From contig OX637802.1 of the NCBI GenBank assembly GCA_951802425.1, forward strand, positions 1,302,001 through 1,366,000: DNA of 64,000 nucleotides, given 5' to 3'. Within the stretch, counting starts at the first letter, position 1. Every line of letters begins with the position of its first letter. Below the pieces are notes generated by a model, which made no database searches, was not told the DNA's origin, and was given only the letters and a program-made list of their open reading frames with translations. A program made the translations under genes and the position numbers. Positions 8,890 to 20,909 of this stretch are shown here, in pieces. The stretch comes from Clavaria fumosa (taxonomy: Eukaryota > Basidiomycota > Agaricomycetes > Agaricales > Clavariaceae).

Positions 8890-11800
8890 TTACATGTAGA
8901 TCCTGAGATCTTTGTCTTTTATTTCTGCTAGGATTTTATTCCTACACCATTTTCTTTCAAAGTTGTGGGCTAAGCTCTTGTGTTTCTCATATTTTACAAT
9001 CTGTATCTTTTCATGTTCTGAGTTTATCAATCTTGTTATTGTTGCTATCCAAACTGCCTTCAGTTCCTCAAAGGACATTTCTTTCATATCAAAAATTCTC
9101 TTATTTCTCATTTTCCAAATTATCCAGCATGTTTTGCTTATTATAGTCCTATACAATAGGGTGTCTTCCATCATTGTCTTTTCATCTTCTGCTTTGAACA
9201 GCAGAGCTCCTAATCCTCTAATGATTCCAATTGTTGTTGGATCCATATTTCTTTAGTTATTTGCTTCCAAATGAGACTTATCTCAAGCCATAGTTCTTTA
9301 ATTCCACTCTCTTCACAATACAGGAGAATGTGATCTATAGACTCTACTTGTCCACATGTACAAAACTGCTGTTCTGTAAGGCCTGGTATGTGTTGAAAGA
9401 AGCTTCCACACTTGATTCTATCATGTATTATTTTCCAAATAAAATCTTTAACTTTGTTCTGGATTCTGTTGTTGCTTTTATGTAGTCCAAGCCAGATTGC
9501 TCCCTGGCTAGGACATAAGTCTGTTATTCATTCTATCTCATCCTGTGCATCCTCAACATTCAGCAATGTGTGGGTGGTCAGTTGTCCATTATCTAGGTTA
9601 TTAACTATTAACTTATATGTGGTTTTTTGAGTTAGACTCTGCAGCCTTGCACCGTTGACTTTGAACTTCTCCTCTACAACAAGGGTGGGTTCAAAATACT
9701 GGGCACTTAGTCTTCCCTCATTAGCTAGTTCATCAGCTTTTTCATTACCTTGTATTCCACTGTGACTTTTAACCCACTGAAAGGTAGTCTCAGCTGTTCT
9801 AGTTCTCAACAAATAGGCAAGGTATTGCCATTCTCTTTTATATTTGATATATAATCCAGTCTATGTCTTCCCAATGTTTGAGTCTCTGGATCACTCCTTT
9901 CAGGGTGGACTCACTGTCTGTTTTAATTAAAAGTTTCTTATGTTTAACTGATTGTACAGCAGCTATTACAGCCATCAATTCTGCTTTCTGGTTTGTCTGC
10001 ACCTCAGATGCTATTTGTAGGCTTTGGTTGTATGGGCTGTTCTCTTCGTGGTAGACTCCAATGCCACCTAATCCATTACATGACCCATTTTTGCTTGTTG
10101 ATCCATCTGTATAGAGGATAATTCTTTCTTGGGTATTTTGTCCTCTCTCCTGATAGGAGGGGAGAATGTGTCTTGTATCTTTATTTTTTCTCTTCTTGTA
10201 GGTATTTCCAGTTCTGAAAATGTGTATTGTGGTCATAGCATCTTCTCTTTCTGTCGTATCTGGGTTGAATGGCACTCCTTGTGTCCTTTCATTTCAGTTC
10301 TTGTATTCAGTTAGTCTCCTTGGAGTGTGGTCTAAATTGTCGAATACTGGGGTATTCTTGTGTGGGTCAAACTTCTCAAGGAGAAGGTTGATAATCTTTT
10401 TTGCCACAGCTTTACAAACTGGGATTGAGTCACATCCTGGGACATCTTCATCTGACCTGATGAACCAGGCCAACTGTCCAATGTTCTTGACCCTATGGGT
10501 GTATCTTAGACACCTAGCTCCTTTCTTATTCCATAGGTAATTCTTTGTGGTGGCCAGGTGGTACCATACAGGTAGTTCTTCTTTAACATTAATGTCTAGC
10601 TTTGTAGCCTCAAAGCCTGCATTATATTTTCTGGCAATCTTCAACATCTTTTGTATGGTAGGCAATATCTGTGACCGGTCTGACATGGACTCATGCCATG
10701 TCTGTAGCATCCAATGCATTTGGCTTTCATCATCTACCATTGGCTCTTTGCCAACATTATCAGCTATAATTGAGTCTGTTATATATGCCCAAATTGGCCT
10801 TGTATCCTTAACTGAAAGCCAGTGCTTCAGCCAGACAATCTGTATTGCATCTAATCTTGATTTTAGGTCTGGCATTGCCAGACCTCCTAGTGCCTTATCT
10901 TTAATCATTGTGGTCCAGGCCATGTTGCCTCTTGGCCGGCCATTCCACACAAAGTCTTTCATTTGTTTATGCATCACTTGCATCACATCTTCAGGCATCC
11001 CATTCAAAGTTGCCAGGAAAAGCACCTTTGACTGTACTAATTATTTCAAGACAAGCTCCTTTCCTTTGTAGGAAAGGTTCATCTTGGTCCAGACTTCTAG
11101 TATTTTTCTTTGACTACTTAAGATTCCATTCCATTGGGTCTCAGTACCAGAGTTGTTTCCAACCCAGGCTCCAAGAGTGCACATTGCTTCGCCCTCCTGA
11201 ATGATCTTGTCTGTGGGGTCTAATTCATTTTGACCAAATCTTTTATTTTTTATTGCTCTGTTTCTAAAGAGTTCACTTCCGATCATTAGGTACTCTGTCT
11301 TCTCATGGTTGAATTTTGCTGTTGATGCACCACAGAAAAGGTCTAAGACTCTTTTCAATTCTTTCATATCATCTTGGTAGTTTAAGTATACCAGTGTATC
11401 ATCTGCAAAGAGTGATACTAATAGTCTTTTATTGAGATTTGGGATTCTCAATCCCTGTAGGTCTGATTTTCTTATTGCATTTGCTAGAGGCTCAATTGCA
11501 ATGTTATAGAGTAGGCAGGACATGGGGTCGCTCTGCCGGACTCCTCTCTGTATCTCCACTGGCCTTCCAGGTACTCCATTGAGGTAGACTGTTGTTCTTG
11601 CATTTGTATAAAGTGTCTTGATTCTTTTTATTGATGTCTCTGGGAAACCATATCTATGCAGTACCTCCCATAGGTATGTGTGATCTATCTTATCATAGGC
11701 TTTCTCCTGGTCTAATGAGACTATACAGCCATTAGACCCCATTAACTCACTATACTCAATTGCTGCCTGGGTTGTACGGACATGGTCATACAGTCCTCTC

Positions 11801-13352
11801 CCCAGTATGAAGCCAGCTGGATTTGGGTCTATTATTCCTGGGGCTATTATTCCCAACTTTTTGGCTATTGTCTTTGTATATGTTTTATAGTCTGTGTTTA
11901 ACAGAGTAATAGGTCTGTAGTTCTCAATCTTTCTTTTATCTTTTTTCTTGTACAGGAGGCTCATCATTGCACTTGTAAGTTCTTCCTGGACTACTCCATA
12001 TTCTTCTATGTCTTGAAACATGGTAGTCATCATCCCTACCAGGTCAGGATCTGTGTCCTGTCTTTTATTTTCTTGAATTGTCCACTTTTTCCAGAATTCG
12101 TATGGGATCCCATCACACCCAGGCGACCTACCATTCTTTGAACTCTTAAGGGCCTTTCTTACTTCTTCTTCAGTTATACAATCTTCTAAGATTTTTCTCT
12201 CATCATCACTTAGTCTTACCTCCACTAGGTTCAGTATTTCTTTTGTTTGCTCCTTTTGAGTCTCATTCCAAATTGGGCTTGTCTGCAGTTTCTCATGGTA
12301 CAGAGTTGCTATCTTTATCATCTCCTTGGTCTCAGTTGTAAGGAAACCTTCACTGCCCTCAAGTGCAAGAATGCTTTCTTTTTCTTTTCTTGGCTTGTTC
12401 AGATTAAACCAGTACTTAGTACAGCTTTCACTTAAAGCTCAGTACCAGGCCTTTGCTTGTCTTCTTAATTTCTCTATGTTACTTTGTTCTAGTGAGGCTA
12501 TCTTGTTCCTCAGTCTAGTGAGGTCTTCTATGTGTCTTCTCTCATTATTTACATCTATAGTTCTTGTTAGGTTTCTCATTCTTCATTTCAGGTCTTTAAT
12601 CTCTTTTTTGAGTTCTTTATTGCATTTTCTCGTCTCTTGTATGGCATCAGTCTTTATCTTGTTCTTCATTTTCAGCCATATAGACTGTGGGTTCTTTATC
12701 TGCCTTACATTGTTTACTTCTTGGACTGGTGCAAGGTATGTCTGCTCTTGATATTCTTCCAATTCTCTTTCCATTTCTTTCAAAATTTCTTTAGATTTCT
12801 TATAGAAACCTGGATGTTCTATCATATCTATCTTCATATTCCATGAGCCTTTCCCAATGAAAGGCTGATTCTTCTTTAAAATCTCTACATAAGTAATGTT
12901 GTGGTCACTTAGCCCAGCAGAAGAGATTATCTCCCACTTGTAAGTGTACTTGAACATTTCCTTATTCATGTAGATATGGTTGATTCTCGATTTACTACCA
13001 GTGCCATCCTGGTAGAATGTATATTCTTTGGTATGTGGGTTTGATAGTCTCCAGCCATCTACTTTTGTTTAACCTAATTCATTGAGTCTATAACTTGTCT
13101 GCTGTCTCCTCTGTGGGGAAGTCTATCAATTTTGTCTTCAACAAAGTTGAAGTCTCCTAACACCATTAGTTGGTCAGTATTCTCTTGTTGATTTATCTTT
13201 GACTTTAGTTTCTCAAGAAAGTTTATCTGGTCTCTCAGACTATTCGCATTCGGTACATAAATGTTCAGGATATCTAGTTTGTTGTCTGCACTCCATTCTA
13301 TCTCTAGTCTGGATGCCCTTCCTTTTAGTAGACATGTATGCTTCCATGCTTT
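8890..13352 (-). pseudogene. Tad-like LINE ORF2, endonuclease 3' part to C-terminus
   Basis: The larger part of a non-LTR retrotransposon ORF2, read from high to low coordinates. Endonuclease (EEP family) remainder with NIYVPNA, VLGDFNFV and GLSDH; reverse transcriptase (SPGCDGIPYEFW, YRPITLLN, FADDTLVYL) at 12321-11041; thumb region to 10294; RNase H at about 10130-9700 (LYTDGSTSKNGS, KAELMAV, KTDSEST, VKSHSGIQGNEKADELA); and a C-terminal zinc-like motif (CTCGQVESIDHILLYC, near 9350). Stops near 11041 and 10290 and a frameshift near 9820 show it is dead. Its endonuclease continues in frame at 28027 on the other side of the nest. The 3' terminus was not located; it lies near 8880. Confidence 0.9.
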
Positions 13353-13654
13353 TGTTGGAGTGGGTTATCTCACCCATTGATCAGATAAGCATTACATAAT
13401 TCTCTTTAGTCATCAGACCAGACTCCTTAGTAATAACATCATGTGATTACTTTGAGGTACATACACCATTGGTAGTTATTAATAGCTATCACATGACTGT
13501 AGTAGTATATAAGCAGAGTACCAGCTGTAGTAGATACCCCAGCTGGTTATCTAAAGTTGTTCTCTGGTCACCACCACTGCTACTGACTCGACCTCGCTCC
13601 TCACCATTGCTGTCATCATCTCTCAATAGGATCTTAACCAATTGACACTGATAA
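13353..13654 (+). repeat. Old diverged solo LTR of the Gag-only family (left part; rest at 28007-28021)
   Basis: It starts TGTTGGAGTGGG and is clearly related to the other LTRs but much more diverged. Its last 15 bases lie at 28007-28021 after the nested insertion. Target duplications GCTTT (13348-13352 and 28022-28026) show it inserted into the LINE endonuclease. Confidence 0.9.
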
Positions 13655-13742
13655 TGTTGGAATTGGGTTATCTCGCCCATCGATCAGATAAGCGCCTAGT
13701 CATTTCTCTTTAGTCATTACTCCGGGCCCTTTAGTAATACAG
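13655..13742 (+). repeat. Solo LTR of the Gag-only family (left part; rest at 27771-28001)
   Basis: The first 88 bp of a 319 bp beta-type LTR, continuing at 27771-28001. Target duplications GATAA (13650-13654 and 28002-28006) place it inside the older LTR. Element D then inserted into it. Confidence 0.94.
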
Positions 13743-15745
13743 TGTTAGGATGTTGTATGCTTACCTTCTCATGTCTAGGCTTCCTCCTTGTCCAGGGCCC
13801 TCCAGTTATGCGTCTCATTAGCCTAATATGCCTACTGCCCTATCCACACACGCCTATGTACCAATAGTTATGGAAACCACTTTTGATTTGGTGTTTAAAG
13901 TGGAAGTACTGGGAATCTACACTCAGAGAAAGATGAGGCTCTACAGCGAGGACTAAGAATCGCACAGAGATGCGGTTAGTACCGTTCAATTTCCATTCAC
14001 TGATAACCCTTATTCCAAGAGTTGCAAAAGGAAGCAACAGTTTTTCATTCCTTAAACTAGGAAACATTGCTCTGGGCCTCATCTGAGTAGACATCGAAAT
14101 AACACCAAGGGAGATAGGAAATATGAAATTCTGAACGGACAGAAATGTCGGCAGGGTTCGTAAGGTCATATGCGCGAGTTTACGAGAGGTGCAGAGCTTT
14201 TGCGGCTAGGCTACAAGGTCGCGAACTCACTGGTGCGAGTTTGGCACCATTCTGGTGTTGTGGGGCCAAGTGATTGTGATCGGGGCCTCGATCGGGCGAT
14301 CGGAACCCAGAGAGGTGATGACATTCCCACAGTGACCAAGTTGGGGCGTGGGAGGCGGTTGGCACTGATGCCATCACCACCCACTTTGCCTAATTAGGAG
14401 TACTCCTCCCAGGTGGAGGATGCACACTTCGCGACCTTTGTCCATTGGATGCGCAGTCCTCCCTTTGTCCTATCTTGGCCTGGAGACTTGGCTAAGCTCA
14501 ACTAGGACTAGAATAGGGTCTAGTAGAGCATGAGTCATGTTCTATTAGTAATTCTGTGCTATTGCAGAATGAGACAGATAAGACTAGGTGAGGTGAGAAC
14601 GAGATAAGGTCGCGATTGGGGTCTAGAAGTGTCCAGAAGGCCGCGGAAATGATCGGGAGAGACTGCGGGGTGTTTCCCCGCATTCTCCTGGCGTTAGATC
14701 GCCGATATTGAGTCAGTATGACTCAATATGATTATTTTTAGATAAGCTGGAATGTTCGAGACGAAATATCTCAACGAGGAGATAAGATAAAATTATGATC
14801 TTACCTGATATGTAAAGCCACTGAATTCACCTTAATTTAGAGTCCTTAAACGGTATGTTAGGATTACTACTTAAGGGGCCATGTTGTATTCTTCCAAATG
14901 TAGTAGGTACACGAATTTGAGTATAAATAGCCGACGGAACTTCGCGTTCCAGGCATCTTTACCTACCCATACATCGATTACACTATTCTCTAAGAGGACT
15001 AAGTCTGAGTCTAGCTCCCCATAGAGCTAAGGACATATTTAGCTAAACTAAGGACAGGGTCTAGTTAAGCTAAGTGTAGTGTCTACCGACTAAGGACTTA
15101 GTCTAGTCAAATGATCTGGGTACCCAAAGGTACCCAGGCTTCGAACGAGCCGCCCTGTGCCGGCTCCCCTCGGCGCGGTAAGTATTGAACGAGATATGAA
15201 TATTTTGGTATAGGGTACAGGGTACTCTACTGTACAATGTATCAACGTATTCATCAGAGTAAGTAGTGAATAACTAGCCAAGTATTGAGAATTGAGAGAA
15301 GGTTTATAGAGCTAGAATGGTCTACAAAGCCAGGAGAGTCTCATGAACTCTTTGGCTTAATTCTCCCTTCACTGGTTAGCTAGTTATTTACCATTCTATT
15401 TTTGACCTATCTATGTTGATTTGGCTTAAGTGTACAATACCTATGGAGTGGTCAGTCATTGAGCCATAGTATCAGCCTGTGGAGTGATACTAGGTTGAGG
15501 CAGACTATGGGGGATCAATGGCTAAGCCCATGGGATGTTGTGACTTAGGTTACTAATAATAATAATATCTGCCCAAAGCAATGCCTTGCTAGCAGTGTTG
15601 GTTCCAATACTGTTAGCAGGAAGGTATGGAACTGGAGGATCTACTAGTCCTGTAGACCAACTGCATGAGGAATTGAGGACCTGTCTGAGTCATTATGACT
15701 CTCAGTGACTCATTTCTGACTGCACCCAGTACCAGAACCATAACA
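13743..15745 (+). repeat. 5' LTR of element D (2003 bp)
   Basis: Runs TGTTAGGATG to CCATAACA and repeats 25763-27765 with a constant offset of 12020. A TATAAATA box at 14922-14929 marks the likely promoter. Short ORFs within it are identical in both LTRs and look non-coding. Confidence 0.96.
14705..14729. promoter_or_regulatory. Inverted pair of TGAGTCA/TGACTCA sites in the D LTR
   Basis: A perfect 11 bp inverted repeat with a 3 bp spacer. Each arm carries the TGACTCA core bound by Gcn4/AP-1 type bZIP factors. It lies about 195 bp upstream of the TATAAATA box. The same copy occurs in the 3' LTR at 26725-26749. Confidence 0.45.
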
Positions 15746-15746
15746 T

Positions 15747-15764
15747 TGGTGGACACTGTGGGAT
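15747..15764 (+). other. Primer binding site of element D
   Basis: TGGTGGACACTGTGGGAT begins one base inside the 5' LTR. Its complement has the layout of a tRNA 3' end: CCA, discriminator A, 7 nt acceptor strand, then a T-stem strand. I cannot name the tRNA. This contrasts with the self-priming sites of A, B, C and the Gag-only family. Confidence 0.65.
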
Positions 15765-16114
15765 CATATTATTATTATTTTAATTACAGGAAACCCATAC
15801 TAGGAGATGTCCAAATAAGGACAACCTAGGAGGCAAAAGGGATATAAGGGCCAGCCTTATGCCCCAGGAGCCCCCCAGGATTGCCCTGCTCCCAGCACTG
15901 CAATTTTCTTGCTTGCATACAGTGCACTCACCCTGCTCTGCTTTCATAAGCTAGTCACTATTGTCAACTGTGTTCAGCCTGACTGTACTGCTGCTCCCTG
16001 AGAACCCTTGTGGTATTAAATCCCATAGCAATTGGTAGAAGTTGTTGTTCATTAACAGGAGATCTATAGCCTATTGAGCTGAAGGTTGATTGTTGTGTTT
16101 GAAAGCATAGAAGG

Positions 16115-19100
16115 ATGTCAGCTATTATGACTGCAGAGGACATTAGACCTAATACCCCTGAAGGTCTTCCTCCCACTTCTGGACTGCCTGAGGTTGTTGA
16201 ACCCAGGGTAGAGGAAGGGGATCCCACTCCTTGCATCCCAGTGACACCCATTACTGGAGTTGTTGAGGATCCTAGAAGTCTACTTCTAGGGGCAGTACCC
16301 TTCCTGTCAGAAGTGGCTGGACCTATGAAATTGGAGAGGCAAGACCTGACCAGTGCTCAGAGTTACCCTGGTCTACTCCCAACTTTGTTTCATAGGAGAG
16401 ATCTATCACAAGATCATGTTGGAAGGAGGAGTGAAGGAGCTGTGCTTGGAGGACATTATCTCCAGAGAAGAGTTGGTTATGCTAGGATGAGCAGAGCTGT
16501 GGCAAAGAGGTACATCAGAGAGTTGGACCTGTTGAAGGAGTTGTTTAGGAAGATTTGGTTGGTACCAGAGAGAGGGTACTTCTTGGATCATAACAAGTAC
16601 AAATCTTTGAAGGAGGCTTTGGCTGTGTTGAAGAAGAGGGCTATGGAAGCAAACCTAGACACTGAGATGGGCATTCCCTCTCTCCCCATGATTGGAAGGG
16701 GAGGGAGCCACATGGTACTCTTGTCTGCCAATGACTATGAAGTGCTAGGTTGTGCATTTGCTGATGAAGTGGAAAGTTTCTTGGCCACCATGGATCAAAT
16801 CCTAGGTGAGGTTGGATCTAAGAAAGAAACTAGTGAGGAAAAGATGTGGCAAGAGTTGAAGAAGAAACCACCACCAACCCCTGAAGGCTCTGGGGTTTAC
16901 CAGAAGATCACTGGAGGCAAGACTCCATCAGACCCTATTCCCCTTTCTGTCTCTCAGGTTGCAGGACCTTCCAGGACTCTGCAGAAAGATATCAGAGAGT
17001 CCATGCATTTTCCAGACTTCACTTCTGGACTCAAGGATCTTAGCACCCTTCCTCAGTTTGTGACCTTTACTAGAGGAACATTAGAAGATCCCTCTCCCTT
17101 GACCACCACTTATGAGAGGGAAGAGGAGGAAGAACTTGAGTATGCTGGGAAAGGAAAGGAGAGGACTCCTTACTCTGAGGATTTTCAGAGAGAACAGCCC
17201 AGATCACAGACCTATTCATCACCCAGGATTCCTCCTAGAAGGGATCCTCTTCCACCAGTTCACCAGCCTATCCCAGGACCCCCTCCAGGAGGAGACCCAG
17301 ATGAAGATCCAGACCATGAACCACCTCATGGGCCACCCAGGAGGCCACCAGGAAGAAGACCCTTCGCTTCAGGAAGCTCTGGACCAGGGAGCTCTAGAGG
17401 TTCTAGAGCACCAGGAGGCCCAGGAGGGCCAGGGGATCCCCCTGACCCTAGAGACCCACCAGGACCCTTAGGACCTTTAAGGCCAGAGGACCCTAATCCC
17501 CAAAGGAACCCAACTCCACTTGCAGACCCTTATGCTTATGTATTTGACCCTAAGCTTAAGGCTTCTGACATACCTGAGTGGGATGGAAACTCAGACACAC
17601 TAGCTAAATGGCTGAAGAGAGTCACACAGATATCTGAGAGATCCTACCCTGTCTTTAGACAGCTAGGAAGCCTTGTACCCCAAAGACTAACCAGATCTGC
17701 TGAAGTTTGGTATTGGTCATTACCTGTTGAAAAGAGAAGAGAGATTGAAGCAGATTGGGGTACACTCAGACAAGCCATTAGAAGCTATTACATGAACAGG
17801 AGTTGGTTGGATAAGCAGAAGGCCAGGGCCAATAAGGCATCCTACAGAGATCTTGAGAATTCCCATGAGTTGCCAAGTGAATATTACATCAGGAAGGTGG
17901 AACTCTTAACTCTAGTCTACAACATGTCAGACTCTGAGTTGATTTTGGAGATAATGAATGGAGCACCACCATCCTGGGTTAACATACTCAACCCTCACTT
18001 CTACAACACATTGGTAGAATTCCAGGAAGCCATCAAGTATCATGAAGACAATCTACTTAGGATGGACCCACCTAGAGAGAAGAAGAAGTTCTTTTTCAGG
18101 AAGCCTGTAGCTAAGTCTAGGCTCAAGTCTGCCAGAACTCACCTAGTAGGATGGACCAGCAAGATGCAGTCTCCAAAGTTTCCTAGGGATGACAAGAATG
18201 TTTCTAGGAAACCACCTGAGTCTATAGGTGCTAGACCTTGTAGGCACTGTGGCAGTGGGAAACATTGGGACCCTGATTGCAAGTATGCAAGGAAGGGGAA
18301 TAAGGCTGCTAGAGTCCATGCTGTTGAGGTAGACTCAGAGGAAGAAGAAGCCCAGGCTGAGTATGATGATCTGTACTATGGATTATCAGATGAAGAAGAA
18401 GCTGAGAGCCATGAAGATCAGGAGGATTTTCATGAGGCCCTCCAGTTACCTGAATCTGCTGTCCTCCACACTGACCCAGTAGTGGAGCCTAAGGAAGGGA
18501 TTTCAGTTCTGGAGGGTGAGGCCTCTCAGGGTACTATGGATACACAGGCTCAGGAAGAAAAGGAACAGGACAACCCCTCTATATCAGCCTCAGTTCACCA
18601 TGTAGCTGCCAGTGGACTTGTGACGAGGCCAAGGCCTTCACTCAATAGGAGGAGTAGGAGAAGGTTGGCTCATCAAGTAGCAGCTAGACATTATTCAGTC
18701 AGAGGACTCTCAGGGACAAGCCAGACTTTACTTAAGCTTCACAAGCTAATGGCTAGACCCCCTGGAACTTCCTTCCTTGGATCCAAGGCAACCAGGACCC
18801 ATTGTTACCTAGGGAGTTTCAAGGAGAACCTGACTGATGTGATAGTGGACTCTGGATCTGATATTACCTTAATATCTTTGACCACCCTTGAAGGATTGGA
18901 CAATCCTCCTAAGATCAAGACTGGTCAGAAGATTAATCTCATTCAAGTGACTGGTAGAAGTTCTATCTCTGGTTTCATCAACACAGACATCTATTTTGAA
19001 ACTTCAGAGGGACCAGTTCAGTTGAATGTAGATGCTTATGTAGTCAAGGGAATGACTACACCCTTTATCTTGGGAAATGACTTTGCAGATCAGTACTCTA

Positions 19101-19532
19101 TCTCAGTCATGAGGAAGGAAGGAGAGACCTGTCTGCTGTTTGGGGACACTGGTAGAAGTGTGCTAGTCAAAAGCTCCACTTCACCTTCCTACTTGGATGA
19201 TGAAGGTCACTCATTTAAGATATCTATGAGTAAAGACCATAAAAACAAAAGAATCCTTCATCACCACTCTCAGAGAGTTAAGAGAAGAGAGAGGAAGGCA
19301 TCATCAGACCCATATGCTAGGTCTGCTGTTGAAGCTATCATCCATCCTGGAGCCTCAAAGTATATCTCTGTCAGAGTCAACTTCCCAAAGAAACTGGACT
19401 ATGTCTACATAGAGAAGATATTCTTCAATGGGAGAAGTCTGGAGGATGTGTATGCTTGCCCTGACTCTGTCATCACCAAGGATAACCCTAGGATACATGT
19501 TACCAACTTTGCAAGTTATCCTATTGTCATCC
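16115..19532 (+). CDS. gag-pol of element D, part 1: Gag, zinc knuckle, protease
   Basis: The first 1139 codons of a frame of about 2385 codons that continues at 20910. Residues 1-400 are unusual, with helical and Pro-rich stretches. A Gly/Pro-rich segment precedes a capsid-like Gag domain (residues about 470-640). The CCHC knuckle CRHCGSGKHWDPDC is at about 708, followed by acidic segments. The aspartic protease active site VDSGSDITLI is at about 911, with FILGNDFADQ downstream. The frame ends in LTR sequence because a Gag-only element inserted at 19533; the last residues of the present ORF (IESGCRCADR) are LTR-encoded. Arg codons are almost all AGA/AGG and CpG is very rare. The 15746-16114 leader contains no ORF I can support. 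Confidence 0.93.
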
Positions 19533-20904
19533 TGTTAATAGAATCTGGTTGTCGGTGTGCTGATCGGTGAGGATCCTATCGAAGGACGACGACGGTGACG
19601 ATGAGCGAAGTCGAGTCGGTAGCGGTAGTGGTAGTCCGGGGCACAAAACTGGATAACCAGATGGGTATCTACTACATCTGGTGAGCTACTTATATACTAC
19701 TGCAGTCATGTGATAGCTATTAATAACTACCAATGGCGTTAGTACCTCTACATAATCACATGACGTTCTTACTAAGGGGCCCGGTCTGATGACTAAAGTG
19801 AAATGAATAAGCGCTTATCTGATCGATGGCTGAGATAGCCAATTCCAACACTCCCCCGTAATCGAATCCATCGATCAGTCTTCAGGCGGGAGCGGTGGCG
19901 ACAGCGGGCGTGCGGGCACGGCGGCGGTCTCGATTGGATTGCGCAATCCGGCGGCGCAATTCGGTGGCCTCGGCGGCAATGGTCGTGGAGGCGGCATAGA
20001 GTGGCGGCGGTGGATAATAGTAGGGGGCTGGTCCAAGCGGCGGCGGGAAGTAAGGGGCGGCAGGGGGTGGCGCCTCGAAGGGGCGCTGAGCCCGTCGCTT
20101 CTTGTTCTGCGCGATGCGGCGTCGGACGGCGGAGGGGTCAGTGGTGCGGCAATCGGATGCCGTATGACCGCGAGCGTGGCACTTGTCACACTTGGCGTAG
20201 CGCGCAGGTGCGGTGGAGGTGCCTCGGGTGGCTCGACCTGTGGAGGGAGCTACGACGCTAGCACGGGCGGCGGCGACGGTGGTCTCAGCGTCAACGAGGC
20301 GGGTGCGGGTGTCGGACATGTTCGTATCAAGTTCGTCGAGTAGGGCGTTTGTGTCATCCATACGCCGCTCAAGCTGAGCGAGGCGCTCGAGTATCGATGC
20401 AAAGAGAGAGTTGACTGACGCGCGCCATGTGGTGATCAGCGAAATAACCCAAACGATGATAGCAGAGGGGGTGCTGGTCGGGCGCGTGGAAAGTAAGTTG
20501 TCCAGTTCTTGTGGCCGGCTTCGGGTCGTGTCGGTCGAGTGGGACGAAGACATTATCGAGGAGGCGCACAGGTTGGTATCTGGTTATGTTAATAGAATCT
20601 GGTTGTCGGTGTGCTGATCGGTGAGGATCCTATCGAAGGACGACGACGGTGACGATGAGCGAAGTCGAGTCGGTAGCGGTAGTGGTAGTCCGGGGCACAA
20701 AACTGGATAACCAGATGGGTATCTACTACATCTGGTGAGCTACTTATATACTACTGCAGTCATGTGATAGCTATTAATAACTACCAATGGCGTTAGTACC
20801 TCTACATAATCACATGACGTTCTTACTAAGGGGCCCGGTCTGATGACTAAAGTGAAATGAATAAGCGCTTATCTGATCGATGGCTGAGATAGCCAATTCC
20901 AACA
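19533..20904 (-). mobile_element. Gag-only LTR retrotransposon, copy 1 (alpha type)
   Basis: A 1372 bp element with LTRs at 19533-19850 and 20587-20904 (318 bp each, no differences seen) and perfect CATCC duplications (19528-19532 and 20905-20909). Sense strand order: LTR, self-priming site, one 223-codon ORF, purine tract, LTR. It interrupts gag-pol of D between protease and RT. No polymerase or integrase is encoded. Confidence 0.97.
19882..20553 (-). CDS. Gag-like protein of Gag-only element, copy 1
   Basis: 223 codons, intact. Residues 31-43 are strongly hydrophobic (AIIVWVISLITTW). Residues about 50-100 form a probable coiled coil (ILERLAQLERRMDDTNALL). One CX2CX4HX4C knuckle (CDKCHARGHTASDC) is at 122-135. 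A basic stretch (NKKRRAQR), a Pro/Tyr-rich segment (163-185) and an Arg-rich tail follow. There is no recognisable capsid domain like those of the gypsy Gags in this window, so Gag-like is a call based on the knuckle, the position and the element structure. It should bind element RNA and may self-associate. Confidence 0.85.
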   Translation of the reverse strand: MSSSHSTDTTRSRPQELDNLLSTRPTSTPSAIIVWVISLITTWRASVNSLFASILERLAQLERRMDDTNALLDELDTNMSDTRTRLVDAETTVAAARASVVAPSTGRATRGTSTAPARYAKCDKCHARGHTASDCRTTDPSAVRRRIAQNKKRRAQRPFEAPPPAAPYFPPPLGPAPYYYPPPPLYAASTTIAAEATELRRRIAQSNRDRRRARTPAVATAPA

Positions 20905-20909
20905 CATCC

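Noticed and set aside
14170..14397. Short ORFs in the D LTRs
   Set aside because: Identical in both LTRs simply because the LTRs are identical; there is no start context or domain.
15746..15770. Self-priming site in element D
   Set aside because: I found no complement of the bases after the LTR near the predicted transcription start. The sequence fits a tRNA 3' end instead.
19533..19569. ORFs ending in the same IESGCRCADR tail (near 19569, 28668, 43588, 56423, 62225)
   Set aside because: The tail is the first bases of a Gag-only LTR read in frame after an insertion, not a conserved protein motif.
19939..20343. Long GC-rich ORFs antisense to the Gag-like gene, for example Gly-rich 134-175 codon frames in each copy
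   Set aside because: They mirror the sense ORF, whose third positions are GC-rich, and lack any recognisable domain.
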